From JAXMAZ01 sp046350115 (lineage in GTDB: Bacteria > Planctomycetota > Planctomycetia > Gemmatales > Gemmataceae), in assembly GCA_046350115.1 (NCBI GenBank), contig JAXMAZ010000003.1, positions 369,134-433,133 on the forward strand: a stretch of 64,000 nucleotides of DNA, given 5' to 3'. Shown piece after piece: positions 52,464 to 60,783 of this stretch (position 1 is the first letter of the stretch; the number at the start of each line of letters is the position of its first letter). The translations under genes and the position numbers were made by a program. The notes under the pieces are model-generated. The model had not been told where the DNA came from. It made no database searches and was given only the letters and a program-made list of their open reading frames with translations.

Positions 52464-54686
52464 TCACTTCCGTTTCACCACCTTCAGCTTCACCCTGTCC
52501 GCGACGAAGGTCTTCTCCCCGGCGGCGGCGAAGCGGATCTTCAGCTTCCGCAGTGCCCCGAACCCGCTCACGTCGCTGATCTGGCCGATGCCGTACTCGT
52601 CGTGCTGCACCACCACCCCGACCGCATAGTCGTCGTTCCCGCCGCCGGACCCCCCGACCGGCTTGACCGGCGGCAGCGACGGCCGGGCCGGGTAGCCGAC
52701 GCTGGCCGCCGGGATGCCGGCCTTCGCCCGCCACTGCTCGATCGCCGCCCGTCCGGTGTTCAGAGCCGCCGCCAGATCGACGTGCTCCACCTCCCGCGGC
52801 AGCTCCTCCAGAAACATGCTCGGCACCGCGTACAGCGACTGCCCACGGAACTCCCGCAGCCGGGCGTGGCACAGGTTCAGCTCCTTCATCGCCCGGGTCA
52901 TGCCGACGAAACAGAGCCGCCGCTCCTCCTCCACGTCCTCCTCTTTGTTCAAGCTGCGTTCGTGCGGCAACAGCCCCTGCTCGCAGGCCAGCATGTACAC
53001 CACCGGGAACTCCAGCCCCTTGGCCGCGTGCAGGGTCATTACGGACACCCCGTCGGCCGACTCGTCCCAGCCGTCCACGTCGGACGCGAGGGTGATCTGC
53101 TCCAGGAAGTCGCTCAGGGTGCGGGTCGTGTCCTCGTCGTAGAACTGCTTGGCCGCCGTCACCAGTTCCTCGATGTTGGCCAGCCGGTCGGCGTCCTCCT
53201 CGTCCGCCGAGTCGAGCAGCATCTTGCGATACCCGGTGCGGTCGAGGACGAGGCGGATCAGCTCGTGCGGCGGCTGCTCCAGCTCGGCCCGCAGCTCGAT
53301 CATCAGTTTGTGGAAGTCCCGCAGCCCGCCGGCCGCCTTCCCCTTGATGTCCGGCACCCGGTGGACCTGTCCGGCGGCCTGGAGTAACGGGATCTCCTGG
53401 TCGCCGGCGAACCGCTGGAGCCGGTCGAGCGACACCTTGCCGATGCCCCGCGGCGGCTCGTTCACCACCCGCAGGAAGCTGACCGTGTCCTGCGGGTTGA
53501 CCAGCAGCCGCAGGTACGCCAGCACGTCCCGGTTCTCCTTCCGCTCGAAGAACGCCAGCCCCTTGACGATCTGGAACGGGACGCCGTGTTTGACGAACGC
53601 GGATTCGAGCGACCGGGTGAGGGCATTGATCCGCAGGAAGATGGCGTGGTCCCGGTAGCGGAAGATGCCCCGCTTCACCGCCTCCTTGATCCGCACGACG
53701 ACGCCTTCGGCCTCGTCCAGCCCGTTGTCGAAGGTGAGTACCCGGACCGGGTCGCCGTCCGGGTTCTCGGTGACGAGCGTCTTCTTCTTCCGCTGCTTGT
53801 TGTGGTCGATGAGCACGCTGGCCGCGTGCAGGATCGACTTCGTGCTGCGGTAGTTCTGCTCGAGGGTGATGACGGTCGCGGCCGGAAAGTCGCGCTCGAA
53901 ATCCAATATATTACGTATGTCAGATCCTCTCCATTTATAGATGGATTGGTCCGGGTCTCCGACCACGCACAGGTTCGGGTGGTGCAGCGACAGCCGGCGG
54001 GCGATCTCGTATTGGGCGCTGTTGGTGTCCTGGTACTCGTCGATCAGCACGTACCGGAACCGGGCGTCCAGCTCGGCCCGCAGCTCCTCGTTCTGCCGCA
54101 GGAACATGGCCGGCAGGTAGAGCAGGTCGTCGAAGTCCATCCCGTTCGCCGCCCGCAGCCGCTTCTCGTACCCGTGGTACACCCGGGCCACCGTCTGCGA
54201 GAAGAAGTCGTGGGCCGTCTCCTCGAACTTCTTCGGGGTGAGGAGCTGGTTCTTCGCCTTGCTGATCGCCCCGGCCACCCGCTCCGGGGTGAACTTCACG
54301 TTGTCCAGCCCGAGCGATTCGAGAGCGTCCTTGACCAGCCGGTTGCGGTCGTCCACGTCGTAAATGGTGAAGTTGCGGTCCAGGTTCAGCCGGTCGGCGT
54401 ACTGCCGCAGCAGCCGGGCGCCGAGGCTGTGGAAGGTGCTCACCCACACCTTGTTCCCGGGGACGAGCTGCTCCACCCGGTTCTTCATCTCCCCGGCGGC
54501 CTTGTTGGTGAAGGTGATGGCCAGGATGCTCCACGGCTTGACGCCCGTCTGGAGCAGGTGGGCGACGCGGCGGGTGATGACCCGGGTCTTGCCCGATCCG
54601 GCCCCGGCCAGGATGAGGAGCGGCCCCTCGCCGTGGGTGACGGCCGACTGTTGGGCGGGGGTCAGGTCGGACAGCAGGTCCGGCAT
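52464..54686 (-). CDS. UvrD/PcrA-type 3'-5' DNA helicase (740 aa)
   Basis: A superfamily I helicase with every motif: Q/motif I LTPAQQSAVTHGEGPLLILAGAGSGKTRV (in pieces), Ia AITFTNKAAGEMKNRV, motif II YVLIDEYQDTNSAQYEIA, III VVGDPDQSIYKWRGSDI, IV LEQNYRSTKSIL, V VMTLHAAKGLEFPVVYM, VI RRLCFVGMTRAMKEL. The C-terminal segment (YAVGVVVQHDEYGIGQISDV, VKLKVVKR) is the PcrA-type tail. It unwinds DNA in repair and replication restart. ATG 54686 has AAGGAG nine bases upstream. It diverges from acpS. Confidence 0.95.
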   Translation of the reverse strand: MPDLLSDLTPAQQSAVTHGEGPLLILAGAGSGKTRVITRRVAHLLQTGVKPWSILAITFTNKAAGEMKNRVEQLVPGNKVWVSTFHSLGARLLRQYADRLNLDRNFTIYDVDDRNRLVKDALESLGLDNVKFTPERVAGAISKAKNQLLTPKKFEETAHDFFSQTVARVYHGYEKRLRAANGMDFDDLLYLPAMFLRQNEELRAELDARFRYVLIDEYQDTNSAQYEIARRLSLHHPNLCVVGDPDQSIYKWRGSDIRNILDFERDFPAATVITLEQNYRSTKSILHAASVLIDHNKQRKKKTLVTENPDGDPVRVLTFDNGLDEAEGVVVRIKEAVKRGIFRYRDHAIFLRINALTRSLESAFVKHGVPFQIVKGLAFFERKENRDVLAYLRLLVNPQDTVSFLRVVNEPPRGIGKVSLDRLQRFAGDQEIPLLQAAGQVHRVPDIKGKAAGGLRDFHKLMIELRAELEQPPHELIRLVLDRTGYRKMLLDSADEEDADRLANIEELVTAAKQFYDEDTTRTLSDFLEQITLASDVDGWDESADGVSVMTLHAAKGLEFPVVYMLACEQGLLPHERSLNKEEDVEEERRLCFVGMTRAMKELNLCHARLREFRGQSLYAVPSMFLEELPREVEHVDLAAALNTGRAAIEQWRAKAGIPAASVGYPARPSLPPVKPVGGSGGGNDDYAVGVVVQHDEYGIGQISDVSGFGALRKLKIRFAAAGEKTFVADRVKLKVVKRK

Positions 54687-54778
54687 GCCGATGGACTCCT
54701 TCCGGCGGGGTGCGACAATGACAGGGTGATTCTACCGCGGGGCGGGCGGCGGACGAAGTTCAGCCGCGAGGGGGGCCG

Positions 54779-55162
54779 ATGGACATCGCCGGGCTGGGGA
54801 CGCAGGTCGTGGACTGTCTGCGGGTGCGGAAGCTGATCGACCGGCACGGGGAGGCGTTTCTCAACCAGGTGTACACCCCGCGGGAGCTGGCCTTCTGCCG
54901 TGACCGGGCCAAGAGCACTGAGCACTACGCGGCCGTGTGGGCGGCCAAGGAGGCGGTGTTCCGCAGCCTCGGGATGACGTGGAAGAAAGGGGTCGCCTGG
55001 ACCGACGTCGAGGTGCAGTTGGATAACCCGGTCGAGCCTGTTGTCGTCGTCACAGGCGCGACCCGTGCGGTGCTCGACGCCCGGGCGGTGAAGGGCGTCC
55101 GGCTGGCGATGGCCCACTGCCGGACGTTCGCCACGGCCACGGCGTTCGCGGTGAAAGGCTGA
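54779..55162 (+). CDS. acpS: Holo-[acyl-carrier-protein] synthase, variant metal site
   Basis: A 127-residue phosphopantetheinyl transferase that converts apo-ACP to holo-ACP using CoA. Motifs: GLGTQVVDCLRVRKLIDRHG, NQVYTPRELAFCRDR, YAAVWAAKEAVFRSLG (the conserved Lys-Glu), DVEVQLDNPVEP. In E. coli and B. subtilis the first motif is GTDIVE, where the Asp binds Mg2+; here it is Gln (GTQVVD). The family tail CRTFATATAFAV is normal. The other metal ligand Glu is present. Confidence 0.85.
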   Translation: MDIAGLGTQVVDCLRVRKLIDRHGEAFLNQVYTPRELAFCRDRAKSTEHYAAVWAAKEAVFRSLGMTWKKGVAWTDVEVQLDNPVEPVVVVTGATRAVLDARAVKGVRLAMAHCRTFATATAFAVKG

Positions 55163-55167
55163 GCCGG

Positions 55168-55380
55168 TCAGACCCCGTTCTCGCCGACCTCCTTGAGCAT
55201 GGTCCGGGCCAGCTTGTAGGCCATGCGGATCGACAGCGCCCGGGCCTCCATCTGGTCGCTGGTGAACAGCCGGTCGGGGCCGGACTTCGGCAGGCCGGCC
55301 AGCTCGATCGTCAGCGGCAACAGTTGCATGAACTCCTTCATCCGGGTCTGCCGCACTTCCGGGGTGACTTCGACGCTCAT
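55168..55380 (-). CDS. Small hypothetical protein (70 aa)
   Basis: A 70-residue soluble, helix-rich protein: SVEVTPEVRQTRMKEFMQLLPLTIELAGLPKSG, then LFTSDQMEARALSIRMAYKLARTMLKEVG. ATG 55380 is the first ATG of a longer open frame whose upstream part is antisense to the Gfo/Idh gene. It converges with acpS (5 bases between stops). I know of no defined function; similar short proteins appear conserved among related planctomycetes. Confidence 0.65.
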   Translation of the reverse strand: MSVEVTPEVRQTRMKEFMQLLPLTIELAGLPKSGPDRLFTSDQMEARALSIRMAYKLARTMLKEVGENGV

Positions 55381-55515
55381 CGGCCGGCCTCCGTGGGGAC
55401 GTGTGCCCACAGGGTACACCGGCCGGCGGGCCGGGTAAAGCGGTCGGTTGGCAGCAGCCGGCCGCGCTGGTACAGTCGGCGACACCCGCCACCCCGCCAC
55501 CTCCGGAGCAAGCCG

Positions 55516-56229
55516 ATGTCCTCCGTCTCCCGTCGCACCTTCCTCGGGGCGACCGCCGCCGCTCTGCCGGCGACCGTCTGGGCCGCCCCGTCGGACAAAG
55601 TCGTGGTCGGCGTCATGGGCGCCGGCGGCCGGGGCACGTCCCTGGCGAAGACGTTCGCCGGCCTGCCCAACGTCGAGGTGGCGTACGTCTGCGACCCGGA
55701 CGAGAAGCGGGTGAACGCGGCGGCCGCGGCGGTGGGGAAGGGGGGCAAGTCCCAGCCGAAGGCGGTCGGCGACTTCCGCCGCATCCTGGACGACAAGGCG
55801 GTGGACGCGCTGGTGTGCGCCGCCCCGAACCACTGGCACGGCCCGGCGACCATCCTGGCGTGCGCGGCCGGCAAGCACGTGTACGTCGAGAAGCCGTGCA
55901 GCCACACCGCCCGGGAGGCGGAGCTGATGGTCGAGGCTGCCCGTAAGCACGACCGGCGGGTGCAGGTCGGCACCCAGCGACGGAGCTACCCGGGCATCCA
56001 GGAGGCGGTCGCCAAGCTGCACGACGGGGTGATCGGCCGGGTCTACTTCGCCCAGGGGTGGTACACCAACGACCGGGCGTCCATCGGGAACGGCAAAGAG
56101 GGGCCTCCGCCGGCCGGGCTGGACTACGACCTATGGCAAGGGCCGGTCCCGCGGCGGCCGTTCCGCACCAACACCCTGCACTACACCTGGCACTGGTTCT
56201 GGCACTGGGGTAACGGTCTACTCCCTTGA
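55516..56229 (+). pseudogene. Gfo/Idh/MocA family oxidoreductase, truncated by an integrative element
   Basis: It starts SSVSRRTFLGATAAALPATVWA, a twin-arginine-type signal, then the Rossmann motif VVVGVMGAGGRGTSLAKTFAG, ICDPDEKRV-type VAYVCDPDEKRVNAAA, APNHWHGPATILACAAGKHVYVEKPCSHTAREAELM (the EKP catalytic Lys), VQVGTQRRSYPGI and YDLWQGPVPRRPF. The text LHYTWHWFWHWGNG is the conserved end of the N-terminal half; family members continue with G/DLGNQGIHQMD, but here the frame reads LLP and stops at 56227-56229. The C-terminal half is missing and presumably lies beyond the other end of the inserted element. ATG 55516 is the likely start. Confidence 0.85.
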
Positions 56230-58322
56230 GAACCAGCCAGGGCCGCAAGCACGAACCCCGTCCCCTCCGCCCTCGCACCCGCCAACGCACCCTGCGGGAC
56301 CACCACCACCCCCTTCGGCGAAGCCAGTAGCCGGCCCCGCCGCGTCGGCCCGTCCTCATAGTAAACCACGATCTCCTGCACCACCCGCTTGATCGCCACC
56401 GCCCGATCCCGCAGCGACCGCCCAGCCGTCACCTGCCGCCGCACCTCCTCCATCGTCAACCGAGCCTTCTCCACCGCCTCCCTCGCCGCGGTCAGCTTCT
56501 GGTCGAGCGGCACCGCCTTCGCCTCCAGTTCCCGGATCTTCACCTCCTGCATCGCTAGCTGGACCTCCAGCCGCGACCGCAGCAGGTCCGACTTCGCCCG
56601 GCTGTAGTTCTCGACCATCGTGTCATAGTCCGACCGGGCCTCCTCAAGCTCGCGGTGCACCTTCGCCAGCCGGCCCCGGTTCCCCTCGGCGTAGAGCTTC
56701 GCCATCCGCTTTGCGGTCAGCGGCTCCTTCGAGCGGTTCTGGCTGCGGGTCGCCAGCCAGATCTCGTAGAAGGCCCTCACGTAGTCGGTCATCGCCTTCT
56801 CGTGGATCGCCGCCGCGTGGCCGTAGGGGTGATCCGGCAGAAGGTCCGACAGCGAGTGCTCCTCGGCCGCCTCCGCCCAGTCCAGCAGGCGGCCGGCCTC
56901 GGCCGCGTCCAGACCTTCGAGCTTCACCAGGGACTCGTCAAGCCAGCGGGTCACGACACTGTCGATCACCGCCGCGTCGATGTAGTTCATACGGCAGGGC
57001 TTCGGCCCCTTCGCTCGCCGCTTGTGGAAGTAGCCGGGGCAGGCGTAGCCGAGCCGGGGTGTCCGCCCGCGGCGGGAGTAACCGCGGAGGCAGGCTCCAC
57101 ACTCGCCGCAGCGGAGGACGCCGCTGAGCCAGTAATCGTCCTTCTTCGGGGCCGGCCGCTGTCCCTTCTTGCTGGTGAGCCGGTCCCAGGCTTTCTCCCA
57201 GGTCTCCGGGCTGACGATCCGGTTCCCCTCGAAGCGGGAGGGGTCGGCGGGGGTGACCCAGTTGGTGCGAGGGTTGATGATCGACTTGACCTTGGCACCC
57301 GGCTTCCGCTCGACGGGCGTGGCCTCGCCGCCGACCGGGCGGAAATGCTTGGCCAGGGAGACGGTCGCCCTCGCCTGGTAACCGTAGCCGTAGAGGGTCG
57401 AGCGGAACCAGCCCTGGATGAACCGGTCGTAGAAGCGGCCGATCTCGGTGGGCGGGGCCTTGATCTGCGGGTGATTGTTGAGGCGGTCGGCGATCTCCTG
57501 CAGGGTGATCGGCTCGGTGGTCCACCACTGGAAGGCGAGCCGCACCGCCTCAATCCGGTCCTGTCGGACCGACGGCACCAGCACCCAGGAGTCCCCCTCG
57601 TCCGGGGACGGGGAGTGGCCGTAGCCGCGGTACTGGTCGGTCTGGCCGTTCCGCCACAGCCGGGTCCGCAGCGGGATCGGGATTCTGTTGCCGCCCCGCT
57701 CGGTGAGCCGGTAGCTGCCGTCGGGGTTCCGCTCGTAGGCGAGCCGTCCCTGGGAGTCTCGCTCGTAGCCGTCGAGGATCAGTCGCCACTTTTCCCGGCC
57801 GTCACGCCCGATGCTGGCCTTGTCGAAGGCGTAGGGGATGTCGGAGCCGATCGGCCGGCCGACGTGCTCGACGAGTCCGGCGACCGACCGTTTCGACTTC
57901 TCGTGAACCTCGGTCACGGACTGCGAGGACTTCATGGCCCCGGTCAGGAGCGGGATTAGCTCGGAACTGGCGAGGTTGCCGAGGGCCTCGTCGGTGACGC
58001 TGTAGAGCCGGCAGCCCGCGTACTCAAGCTGGGCCAGGTACCGCATCTGCTGGAGCGGGGTCGAGGCGGCGAAGCGGTCGAGGGCGAAGACGGCGATCCA
58101 CTGGATTTTGCGGCGGTCCACCAGGGAGAGGAGCCGCTGGAAGGAGGGGCGGGACTCGTCCTCGGTCCGCGACCAGTTGATGTCCTCCAGCCAGTTGGTG
58201 GGGGCGATCCGGCCGCCGTGCTTGGCGAGCCAGTCCAGGATCGCGGTCCGCTGATGGCTGGTATCCTGGTCCTGGGTGCTCACGCGAAGGTAGGCGGCAC
58301 CGGTACCGGTTAGGTCGATCAT
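56181..58322 (-). CDS. Large serine recombinase (713 aa)
   Basis: Residues 8-150 form the serine-recombinase catalytic domain: AAYLRVSTQDQDTSHQRTAIL with the nucleophile Ser in RVSTQDQ, IQWIAVFALDRFAA (family Arg-containing helix), and SELIPLLTGAMKS. A recombinase domain follows (IGSDIPYAFDKASIG, ITLQEIADRLNN, GWFRSTLYGYGYQARATV), then a zinc ribbon (LRCGECGACLRGYSRR, YACPGYFHKRR), and a coiled coil (KVHRELEEARSDYDTMVENYSRAKSDLL). ATG 58322 has AAGGAG upstream. The last codons (PLPQCQNQCQV) read into the Gfo/Idh/MocA gene antisense, so the extreme C-terminus is supplied by the host sequence. It integrates the element. Confidence 0.92.
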   Translation of the reverse strand: MIDLTGTGAAYLRVSTQDQDTSHQRTAILDWLAKHGGRIAPTNWLEDINWSRTEDESRPSFQRLLSLVDRRKIQWIAVFALDRFAASTPLQQMRYLAQLEYAGCRLYSVTDEALGNLASSELIPLLTGAMKSSQSVTEVHEKSKRSVAGLVEHVGRPIGSDIPYAFDKASIGRDGREKWRLILDGYERDSQGRLAYERNPDGSYRLTERGGNRIPIPLRTRLWRNGQTDQYRGYGHSPSPDEGDSWVLVPSVRQDRIEAVRLAFQWWTTEPITLQEIADRLNNHPQIKAPPTEIGRFYDRFIQGWFRSTLYGYGYQARATVSLAKHFRPVGGEATPVERKPGAKVKSIINPRTNWVTPADPSRFEGNRIVSPETWEKAWDRLTSKKGQRPAPKKDDYWLSGVLRCGECGACLRGYSRRGRTPRLGYACPGYFHKRRAKGPKPCRMNYIDAAVIDSVVTRWLDESLVKLEGLDAAEAGRLLDWAEAAEEHSLSDLLPDHPYGHAAAIHEKAMTDYVRAFYEIWLATRSQNRSKEPLTAKRMAKLYAEGNRGRLAKVHRELEEARSDYDTMVENYSRAKSDLLRSRLEVQLAMQEVKIRELEAKAVPLDQKLTAAREAVEKARLTMEEVRRQVTAGRSLRDRAVAIKRVVQEIVVYYEDGPTRRGRLLASPKGVVVVPQGALAGARAEGTGFVLAALAGSQGSRPLPQCQNQCQV
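56205..56230. other. Left attachment junction (attL) of the integrative element
   Basis: Oxidoreductase family sequence is clear up to GGGGTAACGG (about 56207-56216). From TCTACTCC onward the family match is lost and the strand becomes the recombinase 3' end. The crossover therefore lies at about 56211-56221, just inside the conserved HWGNG codons. The other junction is outside the window. Confidence 0.7.
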
Positions 58323-58408
58323 GGGGGTCTCCTTCGGGAGTGTAGGTCACATACGAAAACGAGGCGAGCGTCCTGCTCGCCCCGGCGGGGACTGGCTGTG
58401 GGTTATTC

Positions 58409-58795
58409 TCACAGTGACTTGATAAAACCCTGAGACCTTAGATTTCGGCTCCACATCGAGCAGAAACGGGCTAGCTCTTTCATCATCTGGGGGCGGACCA
58501 TGACCTTGCCGTCCTCGCCCGTGTACATGGCCTGGTAGAAGACCCCCATGCCGGGCTGGCTGTACTGGATCGGGGTCCAGGTGTCGTCCTTCACCAGGAT
58601 CACGACCTCCGGGTCCGCTACGAGGTCGCCATTCTGCTCGTAGTAGTGGGCCACGCTGACGCACAGCCCGCCGTACTCGCAGCCGACGTACTCGATGCAC
58701 AGGTCCATGAACGGCGGGTTCACAACCTTGATCGGGTTGAACTTGAGCCGGGCTAGCCCGCCGTGCTGCTCGATGATGACCTTCACCGTGTCCAT
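58409..58795 (-). CDS. Hypothetical protein, DUF6908-like (128 aa)
   Basis: VKVIIEQHGGLARLKFNPIKV, DLCIEYVG, VSVAHYYEQNGDLVADPEVV, DDTWTPIQYSQPGMGVFYQAMYT and MMKELARFCSMWSRNLRSQGF. The pattern (I-x-x-H/N-GGL, L-x-IE, ISV-x-x-Y, DP-x-V, WTP, RFC-x-x-W-x-x-L) is shared with the protein encoded at 59537-59860, so the two look like distant paralogues. I recall similar proteins annotated as DUF6908 but cannot verify it. Function unknown. It lies downstream of an intrinsic terminator that ends the upstream gene. Confidence 0.6.
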   Translation of the reverse strand: MDTVKVIIEQHGGLARLKFNPIKVVNPPFMDLCIEYVGCEYGGLCVSVAHYYEQNGDLVADPEVVILVKDDTWTPIQYSQPGMGVFYQAMYTGEDGKVMVRPQMMKELARFCSMWSRNLRSQGFIKSL

Positions 58796-58809
58796 CGCTT
58801 AACTCCACG

Positions 58810-58835
58810 AAAAAAGCCCGGCCAAGGGCCGGGCT
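58810..58835 (-). terminator. Intrinsic terminator
   Basis: On the minus strand AGCCCGGCC (58835-58827) pairs with GGCCGGGCT (58823-58815) around a three-base loop and is followed by a run of T residues (58814-58810). It comes 22 bases after the stop of the 58858-59523 gene, and the DUF6908-like gene begins 15 bases later, so that gene needs read-through or its own promoter. Confidence 0.85.
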
Positions 58836-58857
58836 GTTGGAGGGGCAGGGGAGGGGG

Positions 58858-59523
58858 TTACTTGGCCTTCGGGGTGTTCGCCTTGTCCGCGGCCTTGGCC
58901 GCCCGCTTGAGGTCCTTCCCGCAGTCCTTGCAGTAGGCACTCGTCAGCCACTGGGCGTCACTGGTGGCGACGATCCGCAGGGTCTCAGTGCCGGCCGCCT
59001 CACAGATCGGGCACTTCACGATGAAGGTCTTCTTGTGGCCCCAGCCCTCGCGACCGGCCATCAGGGTGTCGGGCTGGAGGCTGGTCAGGTGCGGGTACTT
59101 GGCCATCAACTCTTTCTCTTCCGGCGTGTGGACGAGCCGGGAGCCGTCGCGGCGGGCCGGGGCCTTCTTGCCTTTCTTTTCGGTGGCGGGCTTGCGGCTC
59201 TTCTTGGCGGTGGCGGTGGCGGGCATGGTCTCGGTCTCCGGGGTGGTGGCGGTCGGTTGAGGTTTGTGGTCAACGAGCAGGCGGTCCCAGTGGGCACGCT
59301 GCTGGCGGGTCATCCGGCGGGCCTCGGCCCTCTCCAGGCCGAGTTGGAAGCGGGGGACGATAGGGTGCCGCTCGTCGGCGGCGGGGATCACCTCGAACTG
59401 GCCGTTCGATCGCTCGACGACCAGGACGGGGCCGAAGTCCTGGCCGAAGTGGACGCTGGTCTTGCGGTCGAGGACCAGGGTGCCACCGAGTAGGCCGGCC
59501 GGGTCTGCCTGGAGCAGTCGCAT
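58858..59523 (-). CDS. Zinc-ribbon protein of the element (221 aa)
   Basis: Residues 1-75 are a strand-helix domain (LLQADPAGLLGGTLVLDRKT, FGPVLVVERSNGQFEVIPA, PRFQLGLERAEARRMT). A Lys/Thr/Ala-rich linker (ATAKKSRKPATEKKGKKA) follows, then a zinc ribbon with two knuckles (FIVKCPICEAAGTETL and AYCKDCGKDLKRAA). The basic tail suggests nucleic acid binding (inference). It lies between the two DUF6908-like genes on the same strand and ends at an intrinsic terminator. Not recognised as a named family. Confidence 0.65.
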   Translation of the reverse strand: MRLLQADPAGLLGGTLVLDRKTSVHFGQDFGPVLVVERSNGQFEVIPAADERHPIVPRFQLGLERAEARRMTRQQRAHWDRLLVDHKPQPTATTPETETMPATATAKKSRKPATEKKGKKAPARRDGSRLVHTPEEKELMAKYPHLTSLQPDTLMAGREGWGHKKTFIVKCPICEAAGTETLRIVATSDAQWLTSAYCKDCGKDLKRAAKAADKANTPKAK

Positions 59524-59536
59524 GGTCAGCCCTCCC

Positions 59537-59860
59537 TTACTGGGCGGTGGCGGTGGCGAACTCGTCGGCGGCGAGTTGCTGGTCCCAGTCGCGGCAGAAC
59601 CGCCGCAGGTAGGCGGGCTGGTTGATGACCCGGTCGCCGATCACCATGCTGACCGGGGTCCAGACCTTGCCGCGGACCTGGAAGTTGACGGCGGGGTCGG
59701 CGTGCATCTCGCCGTCCGCGTCGGTGGCGTAGAAGCCGACCGAGATCTCGTTGCCGTCCCGCTCGATGATGAGCGGGTTGTAGCCGGTCACGTGGACGGT
59801 GAGGGTCTGGCCGTCCGCGAGGCCGCCGTTCGCGTCGATCAGTTGCTGGATCGTGGTCAC
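59537..59860 (-). CDS. Hypothetical protein, DUF6908-like paralogue (107 aa)
   Basis: TTIQQLIDANGGLADGQTLTV, NPLIIERDGNEISVGFYATDADGEMHADPAV, FQVRGKVWTPVSMVIGDRV and YLRRFCRDWDQQLAADEFA. It aligns by pattern with the protein at 58409-58795. GTG 59860 is the start, with GGAG six bases upstream. The gene is the first of the leftward operon and follows a good promoter at 59915-59943. Function unknown. Confidence 0.62.
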   Translation of the reverse strand: MTTIQQLIDANGGLADGQTLTVHVTGYNPLIIERDGNEISVGFYATDADGEMHADPAVNFQVRGKVWTPVSMVIGDRVINQPAYLRRFCRDWDQQLAADEFATATAQ

Positions 59861-59914
59861 TGTCGTCTCCGGTGTCGGGGGGACCGCCGGGATCGGAAGA
59901 ACCCCGGTAAGATT

Positions 59915-59943
59915 ATTTTATCACTTTGCTCGATCGGACGCAA
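59915..59943 (-). promoter_or_regulatory. Sigma70-type promoter for the leftward genes
   Basis: On the minus strand TTGCGT (59943-59938) and TAAAAT (59920-59915) are 17 bases apart. The expected start is near 59908, about 48 bases before GTG 59860. It lies in the only AT-rich stretch of the element. Confidence 0.7.
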
Positions 59944-59976
59944 GATTCTTATTCTATCGAGCGATCGAGAGAGTGA
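59929..59976. promoter_or_regulatory. CTCGATCG inverted repeats, possible operator
   Basis: GCTCGATCG (59929) and CGATCGAG (59964) are inverted around 27 bases, next to and overlapping the spacer of the leftward promoter. A regulator binding here could control both directions. No repressor gene is recognised in the visible part of the element. Confidence 0.4.
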
Positions 59977-60039
59977 CCTTGCCTGTCGATTTTCTCGACA
60001 CCGGGGCGACAGAGAGGGTCAGGTCGGCTCCACTTTTTC

Positions 60040-60067
60040 TTGACTCGCCCGGTAGGCTGGTTATTCT
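60040..60067 (+). promoter_or_regulatory. Candidate promoter for the rightward genes
   Basis: TTGACT (60040-60045) and TATTCT (60062-60067) are 16 bases apart. The predicted start is near 60075. The first supported gene begins at 60412, so there is a leader of about 340 bases with no gene I can support (60075-60411). Confidence 0.45.
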
Positions 60068-60411
60068 TGAGGTGTCTGATGCGGGCGGGCAGCCCGGTCA
60101 GGCGAGTCCTTCCGGTCACGGCGGTTGCCGTGTGCACCGGGCGGACAGCCTTCTAGCGATACCGATCCCCTGGTGGCGTCTGGGTGGGTCGGCGGCGGAC
60201 CTCACGGGTCCCCGGCACCCGCGGGCATTGGCACCCCGCATCTCCTCTGCCCACTCAACCTGTTGGTCATTTGGCTGCGGCTGGTCCCCCTGGGGGTCCT
60301 CGTCCGCTCCCGGTTCCGGTCCGTCCTGGTCCGCGTTGCGGCCCTGGTCGGCGGGGGTTCGTTCACAGCCTGGCTCCGTCCCGGACGGGTCATGGCGTGC
60401 GTGGAGGCGAC

Positions 60412-60774
60412 GTGAGCATCGCTCAGTGTCTCGACTTTCGGCCGCGTCTGCGATTCGATGTCAAGAACGACTCGGACGAGTTCGCGGTCAAGTTTGCGGC
60501 CATCAGATTCAACGTGCGGGGCATTGAGGAGCCAGGTCGGCTGCCGACCCTGAGCGTGTTCTTGCGGCTCGTCTGCGTCGATCGGTACTGCCGGTCCGCC
60601 CTGATTGGCCGCCACCAGACGGAGTGGTCGCTGACGGTGCCGCTCGACGATTCGGGCCGACCGCAGATCGACGACTGGATCGACTACTCGGCCGAGGTGG
60701 GGCGTCTGCGGCTGGTCAACGCTGACCGCCTCCGGCTCGCGTGCCGGCAGGTGGTCAGGGCCTTCTTTAGCTGA
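60412..60774 (+). CDS. Hypothetical protein, tandem paralogue A (120 aa)
   Basis: SIAQCLDFRPRLRFDVKNDSDEFAVKFAAIRFN, VRGIEEPGRLPTLSVFLRLVCVDRY, VPLDDSGRPQIDDWIDYSAEVGRLRLVNADRLRLACRQVV. GTG 60412 has GGAGG four bases upstream. The next gene (60879) is clearly homologous: FRPRL, V-x-G-x-EEPGRLPT, DSG-x-P-x-I, RLVN-x-x-RLRLA. No known domain is recognised; compact beta-rich fold with basic tail. Confidence 0.7.
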   Translation: MSIAQCLDFRPRLRFDVKNDSDEFAVKFAAIRFNVRGIEEPGRLPTLSVFLRLVCVDRYCRSALIGRHQTEWSLTVPLDDSGRPQIDDWIDYSAEVGRLRLVNADRLRLACRQVVRAFFS

Positions 60775-60783
60775 GCGTGCTGT

